Assembly: GCA_024449915.1 (NCBI GenBank)
Contig: JAMZAV010000051.1
Span: 2,046,001-2,110,000 of the forward strand
DNA from: Sweltsa coloradensis
Lineage: Eukaryota; Arthropoda; Insecta; Plecoptera; Chloroperlidae
Direction: 5' to 3'
Length of the DNA stretch: 64,000 nt
Below the pieces are notes generated by a model, which was not told the origin of the DNA, did no database searches, and was given only the letters and a program-made list of their open reading frames with translations. Shown here one piece after another: positions 35,590 through 49,154 of this stretch. A program made the position numbers and the translations under genes. The number at the start of each line of letters is the position of its first letter. Position 1 is the first letter of the stretch.

Positions 35590-35700
35590 TGTTTAGTATC
35601 ATCCTCGTCGAAGGACAATGTCAACAAAAATCACGACAATAGGATGTATGGTTTGGTTTTAATCGTAAGACGTGACACGCGCACTGACGGACGGTTAAGT
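35590..35700 (-). repeat. R1 repeat fragment, inverted
   Basis: Reverse-complement of the R1 head: GACAATGTCAACAAAAATC, then TTTAATCGTAAGACGTGACA and CGCGCACTGACGGACGG. Together with copy E it forms an inverted pair about 400 bp apart. Confidence 0.5.
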
Positions 35701-35989
35701 ATCTGCTCAAAAATGAGCTACTGTTGGTATTTTATGAAAGGAACTAAAACTTGATGATATTTTAATAAAGTTATCTAAAAAGTTACTTTATTTGCTTTTT
35801 AATTTATTTTTAATTTGTTCTTTAATCCAAAGAAAGTTGGCCCTAAATTAGGCATTTTTGGTTATTCTTGCACTTGTCAGTCTCATTGAATTGTCCAGTT
35901 ATGGTTTATTAGCTTAGGGGATATAGGGATGACAAGTTTAATTTATTTGGATTAAGGGCGCGCTAACCGTTAGTTCATTATGCGCCACT

Positions 35990-36240
35990 CTAGGTTTTAG
36001 GGGTTGCGGGAAGGAAAGTCCCATGCCGGTCAAAACCAGACACGGGCAAGGGGAGGAAAGGGGGGAGTTCTCACGTCGTGGTCGTCAACGTCTTTGTCAT
36101 AGTTCGTGTTGTCATTGTCATTGTCGTCGTCGTCGTCGTCGTTGTCGTCGTCGGGGAGGTCGTCAAGGGTAGGGGCGCCCCGACGATTTCTACCAGAGCT
36201 CGCCTTTAGCTTTAACTCCCCTATACTTACTTGTAGTTGA
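35990..36240 (+). repeat. third, diverged copy of the 340-bp repeat seen at 47.6 and 50.4 kb
   Basis: GGTCAAAACCAGACACGGG, then TCACGTCGTGGTCGTC and a GTC-rich tract and CGTCGGGGAGGTCGTCAAGG follow in the same order as in the copy at 50403-50739 (GGTCAGAACCAGCCAC... CACGTCGTGGTCGTC... GTCGGGGAGGTAGTCAAAGG). The GTC run has expanded at 36122-36155. It is probably a SINE-like or non-autonomous family; a tRNA head is not evident. Confidence 0.5.
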
Positions 36241-36540
36241 TGTATGAGAGATGTACTTTGCCCCTTTTCTCGCCTTTTACGACCAGCAGAGACATTCTCC
36301 GGGCCAAATTCTACCCCTTGCCCAGGCGGGGGGCAGGGGGGGTTGGCCGAGTCCTAATTTATAGTTACACAGTCACGTGAAAAATAAAATATCATTATTT
36401 TTAATTTAAAAGTTCGTAAAAATTAATTAAAAATAAAATGTTATGAAGTTTGCACAACGTTTTTGAAGAAACAAGAGTAACGTACTAAAAATAACGCGTT
36501 ATACCATTAACACACTATTTTTGTTTAAACTAGCTCAATC

Positions 36541-36578
36541 TAGTCATTACTTTCATTATTATTATTATTTTTATTATT

Positions 36579-36672
<94 letters not shown>
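36541..36672 (+). repeat. (TTA)n and (TTTA)n microsatellite
   Basis: TTA units, then TTTA units (about 36578-36616), then TTA units to 36672. The leucine, isoleucine and tyrosine runs of the frame at 36521-36742 come only from this tract. Confidence 0.9.
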
Positions 36673-36837
36673 GAAGAGAAATTATAACATTGACGGGATG
36701 TTTCGTCGCGTCGTAATGGTGAATAATTTACATTATTCTTGATTTCCCGACGTAGCGTCATCACTGTGGATGACATTTTCAAGGGACTGCTGTTCTTTCG
36801 TTTGTTTGCCTCTGTTGCAAACGTTCACTTCTTCTTT

Positions 36838-36948
36838 GAACTGCCAGGATGGCGGTGGACGGCTCTATTTGTTGTTGTCATAGTTATTGATTCATAGCAG
36901 TTGTCGAGCCGGAGGTTCTGGGTTCGAACCCCAGTCGGGGCAAACTTT
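36838..36948 (+). repeat. tRNA-like SINE head in front of an (ATT)n tail
   Basis: CAGGATGGCGGTGGACGGC is A-box-like, and GGAGGTTCTGGGTTCGAACC then CCAGTCGGGGCA is a well-kept T-arm with B-box GGTTCGAACCCC. The (ATT)n tract follows at once. Head plus simple-repeat tail is the layout of a short SINE. The anticodon region is too long and loose for a real tRNA. Confidence 0.55.
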
Positions 36949-36949
36949 C

Positions 36950-39112
<2,163 letters not shown>

Positions 39113-39135
39113 AAAAAAAATAAATAAATAAATAA

Positions 39136-39212
<77 letters not shown>

Positions 39213-39229
39213 CATCATTATTATTATAT
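39113..39229 (+). repeat. (AAAT)n then (ATT)n microsatellite, tail of the LINE
   Basis: AAAT units (39117-39137) followed by about 30 ATT units, with ATC interruptions near 39212. The same trinucleotide borders the LINE's left side. Confidence 0.9.
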
Positions 39230-39543
39230 ATATATAGCCAGGGAAAGATTCTTGTAAGACGGGACGAGAGTTCAAAGCAAGTTATAACAATAGTTACTTT
39301 TGCTGATCTATATAAGCTGTCTGTCAGTGAGACAGTGACTCTCTAGTTTGCTCTGAGTATTGGTCTACAGGTAAAGTTTGTTTTGATTTAGAGATAACGT
39401 TATTGAATGGGCTTTTGGAAGCAAAGAGACAGAGATGAAATAATTAACGCTGATGTAACAAATGATCTTGATTAATGGTAAGAAGAGTGTTGTGGTGGCC
39501 TTACAATAATACATTTTTGAAATATTAGATCAATTAATAAACA

Positions 39544-39800
39544 TTGGGATTAAGTGCTTGTTACGTTACAAAACCAGCAAATAACTTTCATGTTTTAATT
39601 TTAAGTGAAAAAGATCTTCAAAAAGAGAGCAATAATTGTTTTGAATTTTTTGCTATAATCGTTATAAGGGAGGGGAGAAAAGGTGGGGGGTTGGTGATAT
39701 TTGTTTCAAATGTTATTAAATTCGAATGTGATAATACGTCATTAGTGAACTTTGAAGGACTATCTGGCAAATTAATTTTAGAAAATCAAGTTGAAATAGC
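39544..39800 (+). pseudogene. possible LINE endonuclease fragment
   Basis: The frame contains REGRKGGGLVIFVSNVIKFE and FEGLSGKLIL, which resemble the GRGGGVAIYV and following strands of APE endonucleases in CR1/Jockey-group LINEs. Catalytic residues are not covered, the upstream part lacks the expected ETWL sequence, and the frame ends in unrelated sequence. A short decayed fragment is likely; chance similarity cannot be excluded. Confidence 0.35.
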
Positions 39801-40320
39801 TGCTCACTCACTGCTAGAAACACATCACATGTGGGTTGTGACGAACTTGAGAAATCGTAGTTTGGCTAAACGAACTGTTTTGCAACCCACGCATTGATTG
39901 GGTGATCTTACAAAGAATGGGTTGAACTTTTCAAGATTTACAAGTTTCCTCGCCCAAGTTGACAGTGAACATCCTGACATGCAACTAATAAGACTGTCAG
40001 GTGAAATCATAATATGGTCATTCAAAAGTGCACTGCTAGTGCTCTATTGACAGTTTTTCTTCGAAAATAGTGAGACGGACTGTCAAAGAACCATGACACA
40101 CTAGCCACACGTCAGTCAGAATTACACAAAGAAAGAATGCTCTCATAGAAAGAAAAATACATAATTTGTCGATATGCATTGACGAACTCGAAGGGCCCTT
40201 TTGTAAAAAATCTGAACGAATGTTTGATGACATTTTTCACTTATCCAATTTAGAGCTTGCCCCGCAGGGGAGGCTGAGCCCCGTGCCCCCCCCCTCCACA
40301 CCCAGGTACTTGCACTGCCG
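39801..40320. other. no gene or named repeat seen
   Basis: Unassigned sequence between the endonuclease-like fragment and the small inverted-repeat element. Confidence 0.45.
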
Positions 40321-40322
40321 TC

Positions 40323-40794
40323 GTTGGTGCACGGTGTAGAGTAGAGTAGAGCACCAAAATGCTCCGTGCCATAGAATATAGATGCTCCGTGCAACATACA
40401 CTGCGGCGTTATTTGTCCAGTGTAAACTTACACTTTACCGCTCCTTGCTCCAGAGGTGGGCGTGCGGTGTAGTCATAGATATTGAACCCCTCCTACAATA
40501 GGGGTTCAATATCTATGGGTGTATGTGCAGTGAAAAGATGGCGGCAACTTAAATTAAACTGTGTTTTAACGTAATGTCAACATTTCTTCTAGGCTTTACA
40601 CCAGGAAATTATGTTATATGTTACATACCTACATGACTTTTTTTATACCATACAAACGTAAATAGAAAATAAATCAAAATTGTACACAATTATTTAACTG
40701 ATCAAATGATGCTACACCAAAGCGGTTTTTTGTCTTCCTGTAGTGTAACTACACTATCGACATTTTCCGGTTTACACCCTACACCGGCACCAAA
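40323..40794. mobile_element. possible small inverted-repeat element (MITE)
   Basis: The left end TTGGTGCACGGTGTAGAG and the reverse complement of the right end, TTGGTGCCGGTGTAGGG, match imperfectly over about 17 bp. Internal GTGTAAACTTACAC and GTGTAACTACAC are further short inverted motifs. A perfect 18-bp hairpin lies inside at 40474-40517. No target duplication was found, so the limits are uncertain. Confidence 0.4.
40474..40517. repeat. perfect 18-bp hairpin, 8-nt loop
   Basis: CATAGATATTGAACCCCT (40474-40491) and its exact reverse complement (40500-40517) enclose CCTACAAT. The arms end abruptly. It is too short for a usual microRNA precursor. Confidence 0.75.
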
Positions 40795-40861
40795 GAAACG
40801 AACCTACTGCAATAATTTTTGTGAAAATAGCACTTATACAAATAATACATAAAACAATAAT

Positions 40862-42183
40862 TTGGATGAGCGTAGCGAGCAAAGCGAAGAAGAAAAAAAT
40901 CAAGATTTTTTTTTCTCTGTATTTTCATGTGTTTGTTAACACGATTCCGGCTAAACCGATACTCCAATTGCAATGAAATTTTCTGGAGACCTTCGAAATC
41001 TCTGAAAACTGCCACGTTTTTGAGCGCAATCGAGAAATATTTTTTTATGAAAATCGCAATTTTACGATTTTTTTCGATTTTTAAAATCTTTCTTCGACTT
41101 ATAACACCTACATGCTTTATCCGATTGTAATGATTTTTTTCACGGAACCTTAATTTTATGAATTAATATATTTTTGTAAAATTTGAGCGCAATCGAAAAT
41201 TTATTTCTCATGAAAATCGCAATTTTACGATTTTTTTATTTAAAAAACATTTCTTTGGCTTATAACACATACATACTTTATTCGATTGTAATGATTTTTT
41301 CACAGAACTTTAATTTTATGAATTAATTTATTCGTGTGAAATTTGAGCGCAATCGAAAAATTATTATCGCAATTTTACGATTTTATTCCTTTTCAAAAAT
41401 ATTCTGATTCGGATAAAGCATATAGGTGTTGTAAGTCGATGAAATGTTAAAATTTAAAAAAATCGAAAAATTGCAATTTTCATGAGATATAATTTTTCGA
41501 TTACGCTCAAATTTCACACGAATAAATCAATTCATAAAATAAAGGTTCTGTGAAAAAAATAATTACAATCCGATAAAGCATGTAGGGGTTATAAGTCGAA
41601 GAATTTTTTTAAAAATCGAAAAAAATCATAATATTGCGATTTTCATAAGAAATAATTTTTCGATGGCGCTCAAAAACGTAACCGTTCTAGAGATTTCGAT
41701 GGCCTCCAGAAAATTTCATCGCAATTGGAGTATCGGTTTAGCCGGAATCGTGCTGACAAACACAAAAATCGAAAAAAATCGTAAAATTGCGATTATCATG
41801 AGAAACAATTTTTCGATTGCGCTCAAATTTCACACGAATATATTAATTCATAAAATTAAGGTGCTGTGAAAAATCATCACAATCGGATAAAGCATGTAGG
41901 TGTTATAAGTCGATGGAATGTTAAAATTTTTAAAAAATCGTAAAATTGCGATTTTCATGAGAAATAATTTTTCGATTGCGCTCAAAAACGTGACAGTTCT
42001 AAGTTCAGAGATTTCGAAGGCTCCACAAAATTTCATCGCAATTGGAGTATCGGTTTAGCCAGAATCGTGTTAACAAACAGCCAAAAATACGGGGAAAAAA
42101 ACGAAAAAAAAGAAAAAAAACATTCCGTTTTTTCTCCAGTGTAGTGAAGTGGAATCTTCGCTTCGCTATCTACGCTCATCCAA
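40862..42183. mobile_element. 1.3-kb foldback of the Helitron-like GAGCG family
   Basis: The left end TTGGATGAGCGTAGCGAG and the right end CTATCTACGCTCATCCAA are inverted. Inside, a block at about 40943-41040 (GCTAAACCGATACTCCAATT, GAGACCTTCGAAATCTCTG, CCACGTTTTTGAGCGCAATC) recurs in reverse at about 41660-41760 and again at about 41970-42080. GATTGTAATGATTTTTTCAC-type units are likewise present in both orientations. It looks like two or more insertions of one family in opposite directions. No long reading frame. Confidence 0.6.
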
Positions 42184-42829
42184 TGATTAACGCAGTTTCA
42201 ACACGGCCGGGGAGCGAAAGACAAGAGGGCGGTAAATGAATTCATACCTCCTTGCTTGGAGCCAAATTCATACCTTTGCTTGGAGATCGAATCCGAATCA
42301 AATCAGCATCTTCTTCATCAAGAAATAAGATACGCAAATAAATTATTGGTAGAAAAACTACACTGGTTACGGGATATCGCCAACATTATGGCCTCAGATA
42401 AATCTTCATTTAAAATCCGCAACAAATATCTTCTCTACAGAATAACAAAAAATAATGAAATAAAACTCGACACACATGTTTGCATTTAGAGCGGCGAGAG
42501 CGGTCGGTAGCTAGCTTCACACCAGTAGATGCAGTAGGAGAAGAAAAGTGCGCTGAAAGGCCTAGGCTACTACGCGCGCGATCCTGTGAAGGTTGGTGGC
42601 TGGTGCTAGAGTCCTTTTTTAATACTTAAGGCTTCGCTCAAGCGTTTATATTGTTATCATAGTGATAAAAGGTGAGTTTGTTGGCATAAGTAGGCTAGGC
42701 CTAGCCCTAGGTCCTTGGGCTTGGGTGAACAAATTCACTACACTTTGTAGGCCTATGCTAGCCAACATAGGCCTCTGCATAGGCCTAGTAAATCTAGGGC
42801 CTAAACTAGCGTAGCCTAGTTGACTACAT
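42184..42829. other. unassigned; possible non-coding exon with splice donor
   Basis: At 42490-42671 the sequence is GC-richer and ends GATAAAAG followed by GTGAGT (donor at 42672). It could be a 5' exon for a plus-strand gene such as the zinc-finger gene at 51.7 kb. The frame at 42256-42489 is unassigned. Confidence 0.25.
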
Positions 42830-43087
42830 GATCCGATTGTAATGATTTTTTCACAGAACCTTAATTTTATGAATTAATATATTCGTGTGAAATTTGAGGT
42901 TTAGTTTTTTCACATATAAAAATCGCACTTTTACGATTTTTTTCATTTTTTTTAATTCCGATTTTTTTTAAAATTTCTTCGACTTAGTAATGATTTGTTC
43001 ACAGGACAACAGAAAATCTGCATAACACATGGCAGCTCAATGCATATCCAACAACGCGCCTGAAAAAGCGTTTGCGAAGCTTCCTAG
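42830..43087 (+). mobile_element. Helitron-like element, right-hand fragment (copy 4)
   Basis: CCGATTGTAATGATTTTTTC and ACCTTAATTTTATGAATTAA match the foldback at 41.1-41.3 kb. The end ACAACGCGCCTGAAAAAGCG, then GCGAAGCTTCCTAG followed by T, matches the ends of copies 1 and 2. The left GAGCGAAG terminus is absent. Confidence 0.5.
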
Positions 43088-43259
43088 TAATAAACAATTT
43101 TTTTTAAATGTATCTTTACCTGATCTAGACCAATAAAATATCTTTACTTATTTATACTTGGACAGTCTACTTTTAAAAAGTAAAGGCACTGGAATCTTAA
43201 CAAAATTACTTTTCGTAATCCCGCGTAAAGTAATTTCTTGATGGTTGAGACCCAGTAGT

Positions 43260-43435
43260 CTGCCGGACTGCGTTTTTCAGTTTCCACCAGCTACCATTTC
43301 CGTTTTATTGACAAACTGCGTCATTTCCGGCTACAACGTAGGCCCTACGTTCCTTCCTTCTTTTATGGCGCTCAACAACCACGCTATCCACGTTTCTCTG
43401 ATGTGATCGTCAAATTGTATTATTGAGGTAATAGT
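43260..43435 (+). promoter_or_regulatory. possible promoter-like GC-richer block
   Basis: ACCATTTCCG and TCATTTCCGG are ETS-type motifs in close spacing, followed by TTTTATGGCGCTC and a possible donor (TTGAG then GTAATAG near 43425). It could be the start of a plus-strand transcript. There is no direct evidence of transcription. Confidence 0.2.
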
Positions 43436-44294
43436 AAGGCTACATACAACTTTTATGTGATGATATCTATAGGCCTAGTAATGATTTAAAATAGGCTATA
43501 CTAATGTGGTATAACCGAGATCCGTTAAAAGTTGGTTGTCTAAAGTTTAATGCTAACTTAACCTCACCAAAGTTGGGATAGGCTAGCTAGTAACGTCGTC
43601 AAGCATTGTAGGTGAATCTTTCTATTTTCTATTTGTTGTTCAACCTTATTTTCTATTGTGATCATGAAGTAATAAAGCTTGACTTGATTGGATGGCCTAG
43701 GCTTATCCTCCACCTTGAAAGCTATGAACGATAAGCAACCCTGAGCTCCAGCCACATGTGAGCATTGCAATAATGAACTAGGGCCTAGCCTAGGCTATGT
43801 TTGACTTTCTTTTAGCAAACTATTACTTAACTTTCTACTATGTTAAAGCCACTGAAAGATATTGCAAACAGATTTTAGTTGTGAAAATAGTGACTTTTCA
43901 ATTCAAATAGAATAGTAGGCCTAGGGCCCTGCGACACTAAACCAGTTAGTATATAAGGCCAATCTACCCTAGGCGTAGGCTAGACTAGGGCCTAGGGCCT
44001 AATGACCTAGGCCTAAGAAAGGTTGGCCTAGGCATATTCTATGAACTTGAAGCTTGGTCCAGTAAGCTTGCTAGGAATAGCCTAGGGCTAGCTAGGCTTA
44101 GGCCAAAGATAGATTAGGACCTAGGGCAAAACTAAAAATGGTGGTGGCTGTGGTGTTGGGGGGGGGGGGGGGGAACTGAATATTTTTAGGCCTACGTTGT
44201 TTTAGGGGGACTTACACAATTAGGTTAGGGTAAGGCTAGGCATATCGCGTTTTTGGAATGCAAAGGTCCCAAATCGCACTTTTCTTTGCCATAG

Positions 44295-44524
44295 GCCTAG
44301 CTTAGACTTGGAAGTGGACATGTCAGTTTCGGGCTCAATCCCTCAAGGCCGTCTCCTTGATCGCCTTGAGAACGAGAGCCCTAGTTGGGTTCTTAATTCT
44401 TATACGAGCAAAACATCGGTGTTTCAAAGTTTTTTGGAAGAAGGTCAAAAGTTCAAAAGACACATCGCGCCAAACGACGTAAACCTACGACCACGACCTA
44501 TGACACTCCGTAATGCATACGCAT
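44295..44524 (+). CDS. possible exon, unknown product (weak)
   Basis: An acceptor-like TTTTCTTTGCCATAG ends at 44294. The frame beyond reads PSLDLEVDMSVSGSIPQGRL and continues for 76 codons, with charged and mixed composition, to a TGA at 44525. If real it would be a terminal exon. No domain is recognised, and the first Met is at 44320. It lies in sequence saturated with TAGGCCTA-type motifs and next to transposons, so a chance frame is a serious alternative. Confidence 0.2.
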
Positions 44525-44525
44525 G

Positions 44526-45184
44526 ACAAAGAATGGGAAGATTTGTCAAAGTAGTATGACTGCGAAGCATCAGAGAAAACTTGTTGTGCGGAGTTGACAA
44601 TAGAGTGCATTACAGAACGTCGATAGCTAATGTAGTTTCCTGCATTTGGTTACGGAATGTTGGCGTGAATTTCAAATTGAAAACTTCAAAACTTCAAATA
44701 GTTAATATTCGAGTTTTGAATCGAATCAGAATTGTCAATTTTGAGCCAATACTTTGAGAATTTTGAATATTCGCACACCCCTAAAAAAAACAAATGTGGT
44801 AGGCCTAGCACACATTAACGTTTCACAACGGCGCTTATGCAGGAAACTTGCAAAAGATGCTATTGTCAAGTGTCAACTACGAATTAGGCTACGTTAGATG
44901 TTAGGGTGGTGGTTAAATCTTTCTTTAAGAGCGCACTGTGGCTATGAGGGAGGCCACTAATTAATGCGGATGTAGCGCGGTATTGCAATGCCTAGCGCGC
45001 AGTAAACGGCGAGAGATAAGAGCTAGGGCCTAGGCCTATAACAGTGGAATGGAAACATAAAAAAGTGAAAGCTTATTTGGGTCCCAGCACCTCCTGTTTC
45101 TGATTGATGTGCTACACCCAAAAACGCAACACACAGTCATGACTGAAAATGAAGAAACCATACGTCGGTACTGTAGCCTACAGT
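44526..45184. other. no gene seen
   Basis: Unassigned sequence with scattered TAGGCCTA motifs to the left of the hAT cluster. The G(16) run at about 44158-44173 lies just before the candidate exon. Confidence 0.45.
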
Positions 45185-45192
45185 GACAACAC
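45185..45192. repeat. target site duplication of the 45.2-kb hAT element
   Basis: GACAACAC here is repeated exactly at 46264-46271, on the other side of the element. Confidence 0.9.
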
Positions 45193-46263
45193 TAGGGGTG
45201 TGAGAGTACTCGAAATGTCGAGTTTTTTCGAGTTAATTTTTATACTCGACTCGAGTCGAGTTTGGTTTTAGGCTCGAAGTTTTCGAGTCTAGTTTTAAAC
45301 ATATGAAATCCTATGAAAACTGAAAAGAACCATCATCACAGTAGGGCTAGGCCTACGTACAGAGACCTGGGCCTAGGCTTATTACAACCTAGGCGTACTA
45401 CGTGTGTACTGTGACGGCAAAAAGTAGGCCTTAGCCCTAGAGACTAGGCCTACGTGTTTTCAAAATTATTACGATAAACAACAACGGAGACTTGGATGCG
45501 GGAGCCGGGAATAGGACTAGGCCTAGGCCTACACGGCGTCGAAAACAAATATCCTTGATTGGTTTCGTTGCGTCTATATCACTAATATTTCAGATCAACT
45601 ATGGAGAAGAAAGAATGCCGGTGAACATTCCATTAATGCACTTTTTACGTAGTATTTTAAAATCGTAGTTGGCGTAGTTTGACATGTTTTATGTTCCTTC
45701 CTTCAATCTTCCATCTTTGCTTTGACGCCAGTGTTTGATGACGCGGCTTGAAGGTCAAACTCGTCGAGCGATGCGTGGCGCGCTCCGTCGGCCATCGCTA
45801 GAACTAGAGTCGATAAAGAAGGTTAGGAAACTTCTTTATCGACTCATCTGGAACTAGTTCCATTCCAGGGTGCGGAATATTCAAATGTGCTGAAATAGCA
45901 TTGGAGATGCCTAGACCGCGAATATTATAATGCGAGTGCAAATTTGCAGGATTTTTTTCGGATTAAAACATCGCAGCAGTATTGTTATGGGGCCAGGAAC
46001 TTTCGATAACATACTGTATAAATTATAATTTTATTGAAATTTACCAGCACAAAGGGCAGGAAGGCCTCAATAGCCTAATACAAGTACAATGATGTATTTT
46101 TAATATGTTTACAACAGAAAAATCGTTGTGTTCCAAGTGGACCTACTAAATTTAGAAAAATAATTTTGAAATGAATACTCGACTCGATTCGACTCGATAC
46201 TCGAGTATTTAAAGGAATACTCTACTCGACTCGAATTCAAAATGTGCTACTCGCACACCCCTA
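45193..46263. mobile_element. non-autonomous hAT element, 1071 bp
   Basis: Begins TAGGGGTGTGAGAGTACTCG and ends GTGCTACTCGCACACCCCTA, with an exact 8-bp target duplication (GACAACAC). Eight-base duplications and TAGGGGTG ends are hAT features. Subterminal CGACTCGAGTCGAG and TCGACTCGA repeats lie inside both ends, as in transposase-binding regions. There is no transposase. The interior holds a block (about 45405-45800) also found in the Tigger-like element at 59425-59900, and a perfect 15-bp hairpin (45807-45821 with 45831-45845). Confidence 0.9.
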
Positions 46264-47357
46264 GACAACACTAATTATGTACACATATGAAATCGAATAA
46301 CAGCTTACTGCAGAGTTTTCGTCCGGTTGCTAGCTAAAACTCATACTAGTAAAAATTATTATCACACAGTGATATAAAACTGACGCTGTTACACAATAAA
46401 TTAGGGATGCACTGATTCCACTATTTTACCAATGCCGATTCCCTTCTAAATACACCCATTCTTCTTCTCAACAATCGGTGCATTCTTCACTCCCAAATCT
46501 AATGGAATAAGCCTAGCCTAGGCCCAATGCCTATGATGATATGTTTCAGAAAATTGGTAGGGCCTATGCACAGGTCTAGGCTTAGCCTAAGCTTATTGAA
46601 AGACTAAATGGTCAGGTCAACCCTTGACAAATCTACAAGCAGTACACTCGCATAGTGAAATATCTACTCGCAATGAGGTGGCGAGGGTAAACTGGTTGCT
46701 GGGTCTTTCTCAATTTTTTTGGGGTTTTGTATTATGTTTGGTGGCCTAAAACGCGATTTGAAGCGACATCTAATCATCAAAAACGATTAAAAGAAACCTT
46801 ATTGCATTATTACATAATAGGAGTTCGATCCTCAGTCGGTGTGAAGTAGGCCTTGGACGTTTGCTAGATGCTTTATGAGTTTCACAATTTCATTATTATT
46901 TCTTAACGATATATAAAACACTTGTTATCAGGAGGATGTTGCACGGAATATAGGGTTGTCAGTGGATTCTCATATTTCTCTCCAATAACCTCAGATGAAG
47001 TTAAAAACATAATCAAGAATGGTTTTGTCGTTCGCGTCGATTTTACGCCTAGGTTAGGCAAAGGCGTCTCTTTGTTACGTGCGTTGTTGGCAGCCTGGAA
47101 CTTGACCTTGACTTCTTGATACTTCGTTTTTGGCGAGTGGTTGGTAACCGGCCATGGTCTGATTGAAGATGCGCAGTAGTTGTATTGCAGGAGCAGGCAA
47201 TTCAAATGCTAGATCGTAAAAATAGCGCGGTAGCACGATGAGTTATCTGCGAGTGTCAATTTCCCAAATCGCAAGCAACAAATTTTCACTCGTAAATTGC
47301 GAACTTGCGAGTGAAATTGTCGAGGGTTGGGCCAGGAGGTCTCAATTGACTCTTGGT

Positions 47358-49026
47358 CAGTGTTGTTAAGTAGCGTGCTACTTGTAACATGTTACTTTTT
47401 TGAGTTGGTAGCGAGGGCGGTAGCACGATACTTTTGAACATGTAGTATAGCGAGTAGCAAGCTACTATTAACAGATAGCTGTAGCGTAAAATCGACGCTA
47501 CTCTTATTTTGCAATATAGGCCCTAATGCAATTAAATTAAACCATTACCGGTACCGTTGTAAAAATCAAATTCCAACTCGCAACCTTCTCGTGGTTTGGC
47601 CCGTAATTAGGGGAGTTCTTTTCCCTGAAACTAATGGCGAGCTCTGGGTCGTCGTCGGAGAACTTTCCCCTTCCCTTTGACTACCTCCCCGACGGCGACG
47701 ACAATGACAACACGGACGGATGATGACACAGACGGAGACGACCACAACGTGGGGGAACCCCTGCCCTCCCCATACGCTTGTGGCTGGTTTTGACCAGCAT
47801 AGGCCTGTCCACTCCTTGTCCCCCTGCGTCACCCCTTACGTCCCTCCCTTCGTCTCGATTAGCCAAGTTGCATAAATATGAGACGTTAAGCAATATCCAA
47901 TCAATCAATCATATAGATGTACCAAGACCACTGTGGCCCGCGCCATTATGTGCGCGCGCCTCCGAGCCAAGTTCATTCTCGGTCTTAGGGGAGCTCTGTA
48001 GATACGGACGCCGTACGGCTCAGTTCTAGCAGGCAGCCGTGAGGAACACATCTCCTTACGGCATACGGCGGGAGCGATGACCTCGCCGCTCCAGCTTCTC
48101 TGCCGATCACTCGCTGTACGCGCGTAAACGCTCTTCGCCTGCATTCAAGACAACTTCGACTCGTCCGTTTTGGCCAGGGCTTTTGTAGTGTTGGTAGATC
48201 TATAATTAGGCGGAGTCTTAGTAATATGTACTCACAAATTCTTTTCCCATGCTACTTGCCGGCCAACTGTGAGTTCGATCGAACGCGCACCTTGTTCGTG
48301 CATGAGATGACACTGATCTGGTGTTTACGAGATGTATTTCCTCATCCGTCTCTCTCGCACTCGTTGACACAGGCCCTACTGGCTGAAGAACAGACGGACA
48401 GAAGGCTGATACAAATGCGCGTGCGCTTCTGGTAAAAATGTAGCAAAAGTTCATTTTCAACTGTTTTTTTGTACGTAATAGTTGGGAAAAACGTATTTGA
48501 TAGGCTGCTGGGCTCGTCCCGCGATTACAGGCGCGTTCTTTGTTTGACTTAAGATTCGTTCGTCAAGTTACTTAGGTCTACATTGTGCAGAATGTTATCG
48601 TGACCGCGGGAGCCGGGCTCTCAATAAGTAGATGTGATCTCATATGCATTAACTTTTCTCATCATACCTGGACATACGGCATTAGGGAACAATGTTGGAG
48701 GCCAAGCATCTAATTGGCTGGTCATTCTTTCAAACCTCCTACATTGGCCAGTGGCAGTTTGGCAGTTTATTCTCTTAAGCATAAGTTACATATTGTAATT
48801 GCTTTATTACAACAGGCTGAACATGAACAAAATTTTACTCTAGTTTGTGGTAAAAAAAAACACGTAAGTAGCTGTAAAGTAGCGTCGCTATTCTTTTAAA
48901 GTAACTGCACAAGTATCGAGCTACTTAACAATGAAAGTAGCTTAAAAAGTAACTAAGCTACTTTCAAAGGTCAAGTAGCTGTAGCTGTAGCAGTGCTACT
49001 TCTAAAAAGTAGCTTTAACAACACTG
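47358..49026. mobile_element. nested non-autonomous hAT element, 1669 bp
   Basis: Ends CAGTGTTGTTAAGTAGC and, inverted, CAGTGTTGTTAAAGCTAC. The flanks are CTCTTGGT (47350-47357) and CTCTTGGC (49027-49034), an 8-bp duplication with one change. Many AGTAGC/GCTACT units lie next to both ends (47371-47500 and 48860-49018), as expected for hAT subterminal repeats. The centre (about 47920-48450) is CpG-rich and unlike the surroundings, perhaps a captured host fragment. It also carries one copy of the 340-bp repeat. No transposase frame. Confidence 0.85.
47566..47905 (-). repeat. 340-bp repeat, minus-strand copy
   Basis: TCAAATTCCAACTCGCAACC to GCAATATCCAATCAA is the reverse complement of 50403-50739 over its whole length with modest divergence. 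The two form a 2.5-kb-spaced inverted pair. They sit in different transposons, so they are independent insertions rather than ends of one element. A GACGACGACGG-type tract is shared by both. Confidence 0.85.
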
Positions 49027-49146
49027 CTCTTGGCCCATAAGCTTAGGCCAACTCAATTTTATGCACCTATACCTACTAGGCCCTTTGTCCTTAGCCTAGG
49101 ACTAGGCCTAGGTTCTAGTACTGTTTATAAATAAAGGATAAACTGA

Positions 49147-49154
49147 CTTTGATG
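49147..49154. repeat. target site duplication of the 49.2-kb hAT element
   Basis: CTTTGATG here and again at 50271-50278, an exact match. Confidence 0.95.

Noticed and set aside
36900..36945. Functional tRNA gene
   Set aside because: The T-arm and B-box are good, but the upstream half does not fold into D and anticodon arms of proper size, and an (ATT)n tail follows directly; a SINE head fits better.
39117..39275. Minus-strand frame with a long isoleucine run
   Set aside because: Translation of the (ATT)n/(AAT)n tract only.
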